Below are positions 21,116-33,733 of a DNA stretch of 64,000 nt, one piece after another. A program made the translations under genes and the position numbers. Under the pieces are notes generated by a model, which worked only from the letters and a program-made list of their open reading frames with translations, was not told the DNA's origin and did no database searches. How positions within the stretch are numbered: position 1 is the stretch's first letter; every line of letters begins with the position of its first letter. Source of the DNA: Hyaloperonospora brassicae (lineage: Eukaryota > Oomycota > Peronosporomycetes > Peronosporales > Peronosporaceae); contig CANTFL010000094.1 of the NCBI GenBank assembly GCA_947650285.1, positions 62,001 through 126,000 of the forward strand, written 5' to 3'.

Positions 21116-24100
21116 AAACCATAGGTTTAGATCCGAAATTTTTAACTTACAAACAGTCACATTCAATTAAGGTAGAGATGTATGCATGTTCGACGCGTGC
21201 ACCATTTTGTGTATGCCGAGTTTCGCTATTGGCAAGATTTAATTTACCTTTAAAGCGAGTGAACGCAATTTTTATTGAAGATTTGATGACACGTATTGTA
21301 TAGCAATCTGTTTCCGATGTAGAAATTAGACACCTTTAATCGCGTTCAATCGAATGAACACCATTTATATTAAATACGACGTATATAGAAAGTATTGATC
21401 GAGTAAAAGTTCAAAGATAAGACTTTTAAGAGGAAATAATTTAAAGATGCAGACACGAGCACGAATCTTGGCTGTTATCGAACCTGAAACACCGACAAGA
21501 ATAACCGTCTGATGAAACGATCAGCAGGCTCAAGATTTCTCTCGTAATTGCCTTTCATAAAACCAATACAAACTATATGGAACGGACTTCAATAAATATT
21601 CCTGAATCAGTGGAGGCTGCAATGGTGCACTCTATGAAGAAATAGGCTTCTTCGGTTGTCAAATTGCAAGTAACAATACTCTTGTGCACAAAAATAAATT
21701 AGAATGGACGGGATACTACCCTCCTAAATGTAGTTTTACGTCCAAGAAGACTATTTATGACGCATCGTAACAATTAAGCATGACCGTTATGACTGTGAAT
21801 GAAGAAAGGTGGTTCATCACCAGCGACTTCTAGACGTATAGTAGGCCGTTTCAAGATCGACTGTGGGCACGTTGAATACCGATGTGCCATTGGCACATTT
21901 TACTGATCTAGCTGGAATTGATTGATAGTTGTATATTTCAAACTCAAAAGTTTCGTATATCGCGTTCACTTTTGTAACATGTCGTCAGGTATACTACACA
22001 ACGGGTCGCTGCGAAGTTGCGTAAAAAAGGTGGGCTTGTCCCCATTGTTCAAACGCGTATTTGACGAGAAAAAACGGTTGGCGCAAAAGTGCATCTACAA
22101 TAACTTTTGGTCGTTCTATACCATGCTTTGGTAAAATCTTATGCTGGCAAAAAACGAACGCTATATCGTCATTATTTGCGAAATGTAGCTGCTACTGACG
22201 GTCGTGCTTGATCACAAATAGTTTTAAAGCGATAAATGTCGATATTTGAAAGAACGGAAGATAATGAGCCGACGCATACTTCATGTCAAGCTGCTTTTCT
22301 TGATATACAATACGTACCTAGACTCTAATGGTTTGCGCCGAACCCGAATGACACCAAATGTAGCGCTTTGCACCTTCTTTACTGTATTGCATCAACGCGT
22401 TCCCGATTTTATAAATTCCTGGCGTAACATACCATATGGAATGGTCTGGTTCGGTTTTATATTTCTGACAAAGGCAAATAAATTAATTTGTTTATAATAC
22501 TTTGCCTAGAGTACTGATGTTCAGCATCATAACTAATCTCTTTTTGATTCATTTTGCGAGCTATAAGTAAAGCGGTCAGTTTGTCGCAGTTTAGGAGAAA
22601 ATCTTGCAAGTACGCCTTATTGCCGAAAAAAGTTGTATTAGGCTCAACATCATTTGCCTCTGACGAGATGGTGATCATCGTGATCGCTTGATCAGGGAGT
22701 ACGTCATTTCTAACGAAGCTACACCAAAAAAAGGTTGAACTTATATTAAAATACATCTAATAAATTTGCACGGACCTAGCTTCTTCTATTATCGTGATCG
22801 GCGGATATATGGTACAAATGCTCATACGATTGCAAGAATCTTGCAGACATGGAGTCGCTAAATCACCAATCCGTGTTTTTGCTTATAGGATGTCTAGGGC
22901 CGAATTCATCGTAGAAGTAGCTCGCAGCAAAATTGCACACCGTTCTTAAAATGTGATGTTATATATCTTATAGGTCAAACAGATTCGTTAGAATCCCTTA
23001 TGACCTATCTCGCTACTCCTAGCGTGTTTGCTTAAGAGATAAAATTGATGGGGGCGGGATGTTCCGTTCGTGCAGGACGATTAGATCGAAGTTTTGTATC
23101 AGAGGGATGGAAAAAAAGATTATTTTTCTGATATTTTCTCGAGGATGACGTCCTCCATCGATAGCCGTTTATGTACCGATAAAGGCACAGTATATAATAA
23201 TTGAATGCGTGCAGTATTCGCCAGCATACTCGGATAATTAACACAACAATGTTAGAAAGGATGGGGGTAATTTGCCTCTAGTTTTTACACTTAATTTTTT
23301 CATCCTTTCAACTGTCGTTGAAGTAGTGAATGAGACTTGATTACTTACTCTTTTAAGCCCAGGTTTTGTTTCTCGATATCTTGTCTGGTGTATTTTCCTT
23401 TGCAAATGACAAGGCCTGATGAAAAATGCATCTCCTTATTTTAAATAAACTTTTATCGATAACATTTATTTGTATACCCAGTGCGCAAAAGTTATTTTGG
23501 ATAGGCATAAGTATCTTCTTCAAGGACAATTTCGTCCAATGATATATATGGAACACGCAAGTATTCCTTAAAGCTAATGCCGACAAATTATTGACTGCGT
23601 ACATATCCTCTTAGACGAGTGCGTCGATCGTTTGAATCTTGTCGCGACGCAGATCTATCCTGTAACGTTTTATTTTTAATCGTTACGAACCACAGTATGT
23701 CCAAATTGGAATTTCGAGACTCTATCAGATCAAGCTTTAAAGCGACTACACTAGGTCTGTCACCTATTGTGACTTGGTATGTTTTATTGTTGTCACGATA
23801 ACAAATTTACTCAGAGAATAGGGTAGCATTTCACTCGTATAATTTGCTTGAAGGATTTTTTATGCGAGCACATCGTGATGCATTCCCTTAACGTCTTAGT
23901 GATGTGATAGAATTACCGCAGCCAGTCACATTATGGTAGACTCTTCCATAGACCCAGATTTTCCTTCGGTGCCGCTTCTGTAAAATGATATCTTTTTTTA
24001 ATTAATGTTCTTTCTTTTAGAATGCCTCGATGGCCCGGCCGTATAAAAATATTTGTGTGCTGAACCTTAGTCCATGCGAAAGTTATCACATCAACTAGTA

Positions 24101-25304
24101 GCTTGCCGAAGTGTGGCGGTTAGCTAAAGTGGGGTCTTGTTCGCTCGATCCTAATGTTGTACCACAGAAGAGACCACCGTATCAGTCATAAAGCATTGTA
24201 AGGCTTAAAAACGCTCCATATATGGCATCGGTTTAGATATGCGCTACCAGCTGGTCCATACCTCCTACTGCTTGGGCTATTGAAGGTCAATGATGACATC
24301 GAGTTTATCGCCAGAATCTAGGACAGTATTATCACAATGTAGCATTCATCACGAAGCGTATATTAAAGCATGAATGATTGTACTTCTGCTTTTACTGATA
24401 AGCATGCTCTAGGGCGCAATGATGTCCTCGCTTGAAGGGTCTCGCGCTCAACAAGCAGTAGACTAAGGTCCTCCAGCTATCGGCGTCGAAATACATTGCT
24501 TGACGTGTAACAGTTAGTAAGGGCTCAACGTGGCATGCCTTTGGTCAATATTATCTGCAAGACGGTGAGGGACATTTTTTCACCAGGGGCAGCAACACGT
24601 TGATTCGGAATGTTAAGATTTACCTTCGTCAAGAAGCCTACAGAGTCTTGACGTCGATAGATCAGCAAGGTGATCCACTCTGCTGCCCTCGACCATGTTT
24701 GATAGATCCGCTACCTTATTGTGACATCGCATCAGCTTCGGAATCGCTTCTTGGCCCCGTATTGGTCGACGGAAGTTCGCTACGTAATACTGCTGGCAGC
24801 ATTCGATTCGTGCAATACGTACGTAGGCGTAGTACCCTGTGATTTGAATGATTTAACGCACAAAATCTTTTACATGTAGGAGTGACAATTTCTCTATTCG
24901 TCACGTAGAAATGAACTAGTTGTTTCGAACTCCGCCCACTTGTAGCATCGGGGGACGATAGGACCTAAATTCGATGCTAGGCTATTCCAAAATAAATGCA
25001 TTCTGTTCCACCACTCAGAATGCGTATTCTTCCGTATCTATTACTTAATAAAACAAGTAAGTATTTAAGAAGATAGACTATATACATTGAATAAACCTTG
25101 TCATCAACTCGTATATATGAATCGTATTGGCTGTAAGGTGGCGAATGGTCTGAACGTAAGCGTGTACGCCACGATTAAGCTACCTGATGATCAAGAGCTC
25201 GAACTATAAATGAATTTGGTTTGAGGCGACTAAAACGTTGGTCCGAAATAGGGCTAAGAATGCCTCTTCTAACTCAATCGTAAATGTTTCGTGAAGCTTA
25301 AACC

Positions 25305-25849
25305 TTAAGTGTAGCGAAGCTACACAGCTCCTTAAGTCAGAGGAAGACTTAACGCTCTAATGAGCAACTTTGGTTCTACGAACCCGACTCAAAGGGTCAA
25401 CAGCTCCGAGAGCTAAGGGTTGGTTCAAAGAACCCGACTTAAAGAGTCAACAAGCTCAGAGAGCTCACGGTCCCTGTTCCAGGGGGGACCAAATGATTCA
25501 GAGAATCAAACGCACTGAGTGCACAAGGAGTAGCTGCCTTAACAAGGAGTTGCTACTTCCTTACGATCGCAAGACGCCTCAGAGAGTCACGTGTCTTTTG
25601 CTGATCAAAATGGGAACTGAATTTTATTTCTTTTTCTAACCTAAAAGAACACCGTAGAACAAAGTAATTAACCCACTCACTTATGTTCTAAATATACCCA
25701 TTAAAAGATCTCGTAATCAGTGGTTGACAGACATCAGTCTTCAACAATTGATACTTGTGTTCGAATATTACTTTTAAGGGGATCCCATCCCTTGTCTGTA
25801 CCACACCTATTGTCGACTACCAGTCGACGTGTAACCCCGTTACATTAGG
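25305..25849 (-). repeat. Solo gypsy B LTR with target duplication
   Basis: LTR 25310-25844 (535 bp) on the minus strand, flanked by TTAAG (25305-25309) and TTAGG (25845-25849). It occupies the mirror position of the full gypsy B element in the right arm and has the same flanks. Its beginning matches the 5' LTR of that element and its body and end match the 3' LTR. Confidence 0.93.
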
Positions 25850-26839
25850 ACCTAAGTTATATTGCTATGCTCGGTCGATTTTGTCAAAGCAAACGAAGCA
25901 ATTATATATATCGAGGATGCGAAGATCTTTATGGTGGCATTCGAATTGATATGGAATCCCATTTGATTATCTTCCTAGTAACCGGAGATACATTTTCTTG
26001 AGTTTTCAAAAATATATCTTTATTTAAGATCTTAAGGTCTCGTTGGTGGCTTTCAAATCGATATGACATATCAAAAGAGGTTATTTGTGGTAATCGAAGA
26101 TATTTTTTACGACGCTTTCAGATCAACGTGCGTGCGTTGACCCGCTAGGTGCAGTCTAACATTACTGCTGACTCAACATTTCAAAGTGTTGGATATCCTA
26201 TTCACTTAAAAGCTCTGACTGTGGAGCACCTTAATGGTAAAAAAGGTTACCGTATAACTCTACGCGTCAAATTTATGCTGGAAGAACTTGGTATTGCGGC
26301 ATGTACTTATCGCCTTTTATAGCAAACCGGATGGCCCATTTGATGTAACTCAAACGCGCAAATACTTTACGCTTGGCATGAAAGCGATCCTGTTTTCTTC
26401 GTGTTGGATGAAAATTACGTAGTCGTTGGACAGATCACAAAGTGCTGCCATTTAAACGGGGCACTCTGCGCTTATAACCGCACAGAACAAGCCGCCTACA
26501 CTGAAATAGTGACGGAACGTGCCTCGCAACCCTACGTCCACGGCATGTGCAGAGGAAGGCCTATCTTCTATACGGACGCATACATAGAAAGGTAAGACTA
26601 TAATTGTGTTCAATGCAGTCGAATCTCCTATAGCACATTTTCATCTAGTCAAATGGATCAACTGCAAACTCCAAATTATTATTTCGTTGAACGCCAATTG
26701 TTGCGTGTCTAGCAGCGATTAATGGCTAAGTTACTTGATATGATGGACTGCACTAAGAAGTACGATTTTACGCGGCGTAGTCCTTCAGATCACCCCGGTG
26801 TGGGCTACGAGTATTGTGACACTGTTATAATTTCTTAGA

Positions 26840-27070
26840 GGGCCCTCACCCCGTATTCCACTGTGGGACTTTGAGGCCAGTAGGGCTTCCATCCGACCCA
26901 AAGTAATACATACCTAAGGTGCGGGTTGGTAGGGCGGTCACCCATTGGCTGTTTGCTCGTCTAATATGTTTGTCTATCTCCGGCGCCTGTAACCGTACCC
27001 GCCCCCCGTGGGTATCGATCCAGGTACTCCTCCCGGCCCCAGATTCAGTGGCACTAACCAGTAAGTAGAG
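26840..27070 (-). repeat. SINE-like GC-rich unit, left arm copy
   Basis: On the minus strand a D-arm-like TACTGGTTAGTGC (27063-27051) is followed by the B-box GGATCGATACC (27021-27011), which fits GGTTCGANNCC with one change. The body to about 26840 is GC-richer than the AT-rich flanks. Ends and target duplication are not clear. Confidence 0.4.
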
Positions 27071-29515
27071 AGGTGTCGATATTACCCAATGCAGTTTACA
27101 CTCCTATAATATTAGGCTTGCGAGGTACATATTGGAGAATATAATTTTAAGACGATTTCTCATTGACCCAATTTTAGTTTGAACTACACGAAACGGACTA
27201 ATCTCATCAACCACCGACTAAAAGTCCTGCTGAATTTAATTTGTTCAATGAATTAGCGAGCTTCGGCTTGGTCACATCTGCAGCATCTGTCCCGTCTCGA
27301 GCGCTTTCACACGCTTGTTGAGCAATATGCCCGTAGCTTTCCGATATCAGTAAAGGCTACCACTGTGCTCGATCAGCGCAGATTCAAGAAAGGATGCAGA
27401 ACAGGTGCAATGTTCTTGCAAAGAAGTTGAGAAATATCACGTTGCAGCTGTTAGCCGCATCCAGTGGCTCTACGATTTGAAGGAACGTGGTCATTCAAGT
27501 CAATCACAGAAGTACGCATGATGGGACCTAATGGCGTAATTTTTGACAGTTTCGGTGATGCACTGCCTATTATAGCAAATGTAGAGAAAATATAAGACGT
27601 GCCAATCGGCCAAATTTTTGCTCTAATTGCCAGCGCTGTGATCCTTCACACGCTCAGTATAATTAACTCTTCGTCTGTGCAGTGAGTCACACGGCCTGCA
27701 CGCTCCCGTTGCAGCTATATTGCACTCGCATTGCGATTCTCACTAAGGGATCGTTCCATCGATGATCCGTTACTCAATCTACGGCTACTCGTGGCAGCGG
27801 TGCGTACATCGACGTAATATCGATGTAACCTGCACTGACATCACAAGGCGCTTAGTCCAAAACCTTTATAAACCTCAAGTTCCTCGTAGAACGTAAATGT
27901 ATATTCCCCAGGTAAGAATTTAAAATGTTATGGTCCCAGTGACGCACTGTTGAACTTCCCGACCTTGCCGGGACGAGGCGTTTGGGCCACCAGCGCAGAT
28001 GAGACTTTATACACGAGAGGAGCCATCACTACGCTATGAAGCTCTCGGCAAGCTATTGTCCAGGTCTCCGTGACTCAGGTGAGTAGAGCCACCGACTCAA
28101 CACGCCTCGTGCCTTTCAAGTCACTTACTTGGAATGTAGCTGCCGCGCTGATGCACTTTGCCTGTCTTTTGGAGCAGAGAAAAGGCGTTGGAACACTGGG
28201 TGTGAAGCTTAACAAGACAGTTATAGTCTCAACACCTGCTGTCAAGGACTTTTCTTCGGCAGCGTTTCCATTATTGCCGCTTTTCGATACTTAATGAGAT
28301 CGTAGTGGACCGCGGCGATGAAGGGATGTCGCTTGTTCTTATCGGTGCATTATAGCTATGAGATACTATTTCTAGCGAGTCGTCGCTGCACTTAGCTATC
28401 GACAAACAAAATGGTTGAGTACTGCTCTTCGTCTATTGACCACGTCAGTCACGCTAGCACAAGATATTGCAACATGCATGACTGCAAGTGTTGCGTGTCA
28501 TTTGAAGCGTATCGGAAGCTACTCATCTGATGCACAACACTTTGCTGCCGCAATATAGTGCGCAGGTGAATTCTATATACTAGTTAGTGACATTTCGTTG
28601 CAGCTAAACTTTTGTATTTGAAGTCGTGGCGTTATTTATGTGAAGTGTCAAGATCTGCCTATCCTTTGCAACTACATCATACATGTACTACGGTAGAGTA
28701 ACGTGCTCCGAGAAACGAATATGTGTAGATTTATACACATGCACTACGCATTGAGTGGCAATCGTCGCACCTACGCGCAGTACTGACGTCTGGGGCCCGA
28801 ATGGGACCTCCCAGCCAGACGTTCCGACACTCATTTGATGATCCGCTCAGCAAACGTTTCGATTCTACCAACGGCAGGGGGTCAACACAAACGGAAGCTG
28901 CTGTCTTCTTGGTGATTAACTTGACTGTTGTTTCAGTATTTCATTCTTGATATTGCATATCAAGTTGCTTGGCATCAAGAATGCAACGGAGAGCTGATCA
29001 TGTAAATTGTAGCACCCTCTAGTCATTGTGCACACGGATTTGACAGCGACGCCTGTCCTACATTCCAATAGCTCATTCATAGCTTACTTATAAGTCTAAA
29101 CGGTAAATTACGATCATGGTAAGCGTACTTGGCACACCTAGCATTACCCTGCGCCAGTCGATGCTCAGTTTATTCGGATGCATTTGATATCGTACAGCAA
29201 AAAGAAGTACTGCCACCATTTCGTCCAGATTGCGTACCGAACACAGCATCCGCAGTTGTAGAGAGTCTACTCGGCAGTCATACGTATGATTGACGCAGCA
29301 TCTCATACATTGATGCTCCGAGCCACGGACGTGCCATTGGAGGCGATGCTGATTTAATCCGATGGACCTTGTTGATTATTTGTGAAAGTCAATTGTAGCC
29401 TTCAAATTTGTCAAGTCTCAAAAATGAGTTGGTACGTGCATAATTCATAAAAGTAGGGAAACGTTGACCACCCCCCAGGTGATCGTTCACCAGCCCCCAC
29501 CCCTATATATTACCG

Positions 29516-30219
29516 TAGTTTGTTGCTTTCCATGTTTTTGATTAATCATTATTAAACATCATATATTGCTCAATACTGGCAGATAACCCCAACACTATAA
29601 ACGTCACTTTTTTCTTTAGCCCACACGCTTTATTTTTCAGCTGTTGAAATTTATTCAGCGCTCAAATACCAGCCAGTCGTTCTCATATGGCTCTGCTACC
29701 ACCTGCTGTACGTACGATACGCTGGAGCAAGCCCTTTATTGTGGTGCCCAGCGGATCCAGACTCCGTATACGGGGATACGTTACCGATGAAAGTTTAGTA
29801 TGGCTCTTATCAGACGCCACATGGAGCCACTACCAACACCAAAATACACGTTGGTCTGGTTAGTCAATTCAACAGGTATTAAGCAAGTGATTTACCTCTT
29901 GATAGACCTCTACGGCTGGATTGAAGCCACTTTCGAATACAGTGTTGTTCAATGCCTTCGTTATAGTGCCCATGCAGGATAATCGCTACAAGCTCAACCT
30001 GTTCCAGAATCGCTCGTATCTAGATTTCATTTGACCGAGTAATGGCTTGGTCAAATGAAGCTGCTGAATAATACATTACCAAACATTATCGACTTATAGA
30101 CATGTATAGATTGTTCAAAATTAGTATTCTATCATTTGTAAATAAGATTATAAATTACTTCTGAGACAGGTGTTATATTCTGGAATTTATTAAACAGACG
30201 AGTTATATCAAGTATAGTT
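29516..30219. other. Palindrome spacer (704 bp)
   Basis: Unique sequence between the arms. The inner arm ends carry the C-run/G-run CCCCCCAGGTGATCG and its complement. A 60-codon open frame at 29800-29982 has no recognisable motif. A strong hairpin lies at 30026-30059 (14 bp stem with one mismatch, 6 nt loop TAATGG). Confidence 0.85.
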
Positions 30220-31752
30220 CGGTAATATAGGGGTGGGGGCTGGTGAACGATCACCTGGGGGGTGGTCAACGTTTCCCTACTTTCATGAATTATGCACGTC
30301 CCAACTCATTTTTGAGACTTGACAAATTTGAAGGCCACAATTGACTTTCGCAAATAATCAACAAGGTCCATCGGATTAAATCAGCATCGCCTCCAATGGC
30401 ACGTCCGTGGCTCGGAGCATCAATGTATGAGATGCTGCGTCAATCATACGTATGACTGCCGAGTAGACTCTCTACAACTGCGGATGCTGTGTTCGGTACG
30501 CAATCTGGACGAAATGGTGGCAGTACTTCTTTTTGCTGTACGATATCAAATGCATCCGAATAAACTGAGCATCGACTGGCGCAGGGTAATGCTAGGTGTG
30601 CCAAGTACGCTTACCATGATCGTAATTTACCGTTTAGACTTATAAGTAAGCTATGAATGAGCTATTGGAATGTAGGACAGGCGTCGCTGTCAAATCCGTG
30701 TGCACAATGACTAGAGGGTGCTACAATTTACATGATCAGCTCTCCGTTGCATTCTTGATGCCAAGCAACTTGATATGCAATATCAAGAATGAAATACTGA
30801 AACAACAGTCAAGTTAATCACCAAGAAGACAGCAGCTTCCGTTTGTGTTGACCCCCTGCCGTTGGTAGAATCGAAACGTTTGCTGAGCGGATCATCAAAT
30901 GAGTGTCGGAACGTCTGGCTGGGAGGTCCCATTCGGGCCCCAGACGTCAGTACTGCGCGTAGGTGCGACGATTGCCACTCAATGCGTAGTGCATGTGTAT
31001 AAATCTACACATATTCGTTTCTCGGAGCACGTTACTCTACCGTAGTACATGTATGATGTAGTTGCAAAGGATAGGCAGATCTTGACACTTCACATAAATA
31101 ACGCCACGACTTCAAATACAAAAGTTTAGCTGCAACGAAATGTCACTAACTAGTATATAGAATTCACCTGCGCACTATATTGCGGCAGCAAAGTGTTGTG
31201 CATCAGATGAGTAGCTTCCGATACGCTTCAAATGACACGCAACACTTGCAGTCATGAATGTTGCAATATCTTGTGCTAGCGTGACTGACGTGGTCAATAG
31301 ACGAAGAGCAGTACTCAACCATTTTGTTTGTCGATAGCTAAGTGCAGCGACGACTCGCTAGAAATAGTATCTCATAGCTATAATGCACCGATAAGAACAA
31401 GCGACATCCCTTCATCGCCGCGGTCCACTACGATCTCATTAAGTATCGAAAAGCGGCAATAATGGAAACGCTGCCGAAGAAAAGTCCTTGACAGCAGGTG
31501 TTGAGACTATAACTGTCTTGTTAAGCTTCACACCCAGTGTTCCAACGCCTTTTCTCTGCTCCAAAAGACAGGCAAAGTGCATCAGCGCGGCAGCTACATT
31601 CCAAGTAAGTGACTTGAAAGGCACGAGGCGTGTTGAGTCGGTGGCTCTACTCACCTGAGTCACGGAGACCTGGACAATAGCTTGCCGAGAGCTTCATAGC
31701 GTAGTGATGGCTCCTCTCGTGTATAAAGTCTCATCTGCGCTGGTGGCCCAAA

Positions 31753-32140
31753 TGTAACGGGGCACACCCTTGCGTAACTTAACGCAAGGGATTTGGGTGC
31801 CCCGACGGACGTACACGTGGCGAGCGAGGAAGCGTAGGTAGGGTAAAAGTAGAACTGTTATATCAATAAATTAAGTCTTTAAACTACTGTCTCTTCGTTT
31901 GACTTAATTCAATTATACTAATATAACTGCATGTATGGTGACGTCTCGTCACCACTCATTGCGCGCGTCTTGCGGCGATTGGTGGGTTGATATCATCACG
32001 ATATCAACCAATGAACAGACCCTTTGGTCGACCTGTCAATATCACCACTTTGGTGATATTGTTTAAAGAATATCCATCTTATATTCTTTATTGTCACTTT
32101 CCTTAAGTGACAATATCATGTAACGGGCTGCCCCGTTACA
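31753..32140 (-). repeat. Gypsy A2 3' LTR (388 bp)
   Basis: TGTAACGGGG to CCCCGTTACA on the given strand. Compared with 39340-39727 I find a single C/T difference, near 31864. It contains at least seven perfect short hairpins, for example CCCTTGCGT/ACGCAAGGG and AATATCACCA/TGGTGATATT. Confidence 0.97.
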
Positions 32141-32152
32141 TCACCCCCCTTA
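32141..32152 (-). other. Polypurine tract of gypsy A2
   Basis: Reads AAGGGGGGTGA on the minus strand, immediately before the 3' LTR. It is one base different from the tract of A1. Confidence 0.75.
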
Positions 32153-32269
32153 ACTGATAGTCACCGTGTGACTATCGAAATATGGAGGCCACCCGTTGGC
32201 CACCATTGGGACAGGGAGCACTTGTTTGGTCCGTTCCACTCACTTTCCGCTTGACCTCGCATAGTTAAC

Positions 32270-33733
32270 ATGTCTATGCGAGGTGACTCAAGACCCACAC
32301 AGCCTGGTGCTGTGCAAGCCTCTGCGGCAGACGCTTCTTCGTCTGCCGCCCCTTCTTCGCCTGCAGCAACAGGTGCTGCAGGTGCACGCGGTATCACGCC
32401 GCGTGCGCACGATGACCCCGATGTGGAGGTCATCTACTCTGGCGAGTCAGACGTGTCTGACTCGGGCAATGATCCAGAGGCGTCTCGCTCACCGGCGACG
32501 CCTCAGTATTCGCCAAGGCCACTGCCGAACGAACGGACTCGTGATTCGCATCACAGTCTGTTCGGCAGTGATGACGATGATCAGGGTGGTGAGTTCTATT
32601 CTTCACCACCGCCGGCTCGTGCGTCTTCGCACGAGCGTGATGACGATGGCGCGAGCCGTCGTCAATCTGGGATCCGTGGTACCGACAAGGGTACCACTGT
32701 GAAGCGTGATGAGTTGAAGCCGTGGTGTTTGCCCGAACAACTCATCAATAGCCTGTCTCACGAGACAGGCCAACACCATCGAATACCCTTATTCGATGAA
32801 ACCGAGCTTCACGGCTTGAGTCCCAGCGCGAAGAGCTTTCGCGCTGAAGAAGATTTTTATCTCGATGTCTTCCTTAGACATCGATGGTACAATAGCAACC
32901 AAAAGCGTGACAAAACATCGCTTTTGGCTGCGTGGAACGCGTTCGTCCAAAACGTAAAGAATTTTGGACGAGAAGGGTGGCTCAAGAAACTTGAGGCAAC
33001 ACGCCTCAGGTTCGAACGGCGAACGCCAACCGGTGCTAGGTACCGGTTGCATTGTTTATCGAGTGAGGCAGGCATTCCTTGCCTCACATGGGGAGACCCT
33101 TGTGCGAGTTGTGTTGACAACTCGCAGCGTGCACATAGGGATGTGTACTCCCTAAATTCGCCCTGGGGAAGGGCACATCTCTCGGAGGAGATGCGTGACG
33201 CGATTGCAAACTTGCAATCCGTCTACAAGCGCCTAGGGCGCGTGTTTACCGATGGGCCACAGGACTCATCGGATGGGTCTCGTCATACTGGCGGACGAGA
33301 CCTTCAACATCCATCAACAGCTGAGAGCGGGGCTCCCAGCTGTTCCAAGAGGGTGGATACCCCCGCCACTGGACGAGGTAGCTCGTCCTTGATCCTGAAT
33401 CGTCACGGTGATTCAAGATACGCTCCACTAGAAAGCGTTGATCACCGTGAGCATCCACCAAAGGATGTGGTGGAGGAGGAAAGACCTCCTCCAGAACCCC
33501 AGGCCCACCATCTCGACCCTTACGAGATGGATCGCGCAATCGATGAATTGCGCGATGACTTGAAGCACGAGCGCGACCGACGCTACGCTTTGACCGACAC
33601 CGTGCGGAAGAACCGCAAGGATCACGAGGCTGATTGGGCGAGGGATCGCGCCGATTATGCCACGGCGCAGCTTCAGGTCGAGCGGGATGTCCGCTCCTTT
33701 TCGGCGAGCTGGCGACAGCTCGCGGAGAGATAA
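32270..33733 (+). CDS. Antisense protein of gypsy A2 (487 aa)
   Basis: Open frame on the strand opposite to gag-pol, starting 129 bp inside the 3' LTR. Order of features: Ala/Ser/Pro-rich N-terminus (1-45), acidic stretch ([16 protein letters not shown], about 50-66), a central conserved-looking part ([32 protein letters not shown], about 170-290) with a cysteine cluster [14 protein letters not shown], the [19 protein letters not shown] block, and a charged helical C-terminus ([19 protein letters not shown]) predicted to be coiled coil. Its last ~160 codons overlap the chromodomain of pol in antisense. A1 has a broken orthologue at the same place and gypsy B a diverged one. Function is unknown; plant Grande/RIRE2-type elements also carry antisense extra ORFs here. 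It is probably expressed from a promoter in or near the 3' LTR, which is inference. Confidence 0.8.
   Translation: MSMRGDSRPTQPGAVQASAADASSSAAPSSPAATGAAGARGITPRAHDDPDVEVIYSGESDVSDSGNDPEASRSPATPQYSPRPLPNERTRDSHHSLFGSDDDDQGGEFYSSPPPARASSHERDDDGASRRQSGIRGTDKGTTVKRDELKPWCLPEQLINSLSHETGQHHRIPLFDETELHGLSPSAKSFRAEEDFYLDVFLRHRWYNSNQKRDKTSLLAAWNAFVQNVKNFGREGWLKKLEATRLRFERRTPTGARYRLHCLSSEAGIPCLTWGDPCASCVDNSQRAHRDVYSLNSPWGRAHLSEEMRDAIANLQSVYKRLGRVFTDGPQDSSDGSRHTGGRDLQHPSTAESGAPSCSKRVDTPATGRGSSSLILNRHGDSRYAPLESVDHREHPPKDVVEEERPPPEPQAHHLDPYEMDRAIDELRDDLKHERDRRYALTDTVRKNRKDHEADWARDRADYATAQLQVERDVRSFSASWRQLAER

Larger units (their letters stand above)
18291..23562. other. Mostly featureless AT-rich stretch
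   Basis: No gene recognised on either strand. Short frames at 21922-22134, 22246-22497 and 22756-22457 look like chance. A homopolymer A region near 20581-20602 and a (GT)n run near 20608 are present. Two items inside are listed separately: a tandem repeat and a tRNA-like unit. Confidence 0.45.
23563..29515 (+). repeat. Left arm of a giant inverted repeat
   Basis: Reverse complement matches the right arm base for base over long stretches. From the spacer outward, mirror coordinates sum to 59733 until the gypsy A2 insertion. After subtracting the two right-arm element lengths the outer mirror pairs also agree (for example 23801 with 51062). Arm identity looks like about 99%. The outermost ~50 bp (23563-23610) drops to about 80% identity and then stops. 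The arm contains a solo gypsy B LTR, a SINE-like unit and only short duplicated open frames with no recognised product (26401-26595, 28070-28294). Confidence 0.95.

Noticed and set aside
25370..25639. 89-codon frame repeated at 42343-42074 and 49495-49226
   Set aside because: It lies wholly inside the gypsy B LTR in all three places, so its repetition is explained by the LTR and gives no evidence of a gene.
29088..29306. Identical 72-codon frame in both palindrome arms (also 30427-30645)
   Set aside because: Identity follows from the arm duplication. No motif, no codon-use signal, and short length; not called as a gene.
32270..33733. Possibility that the 487-aa frame is a host gene captured by chance next to the element
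   Set aside because: It lies between pol and the 3' LTR of the same element, is present at the same place in A1, and has a parallel in gypsy B, so it belongs to the element.
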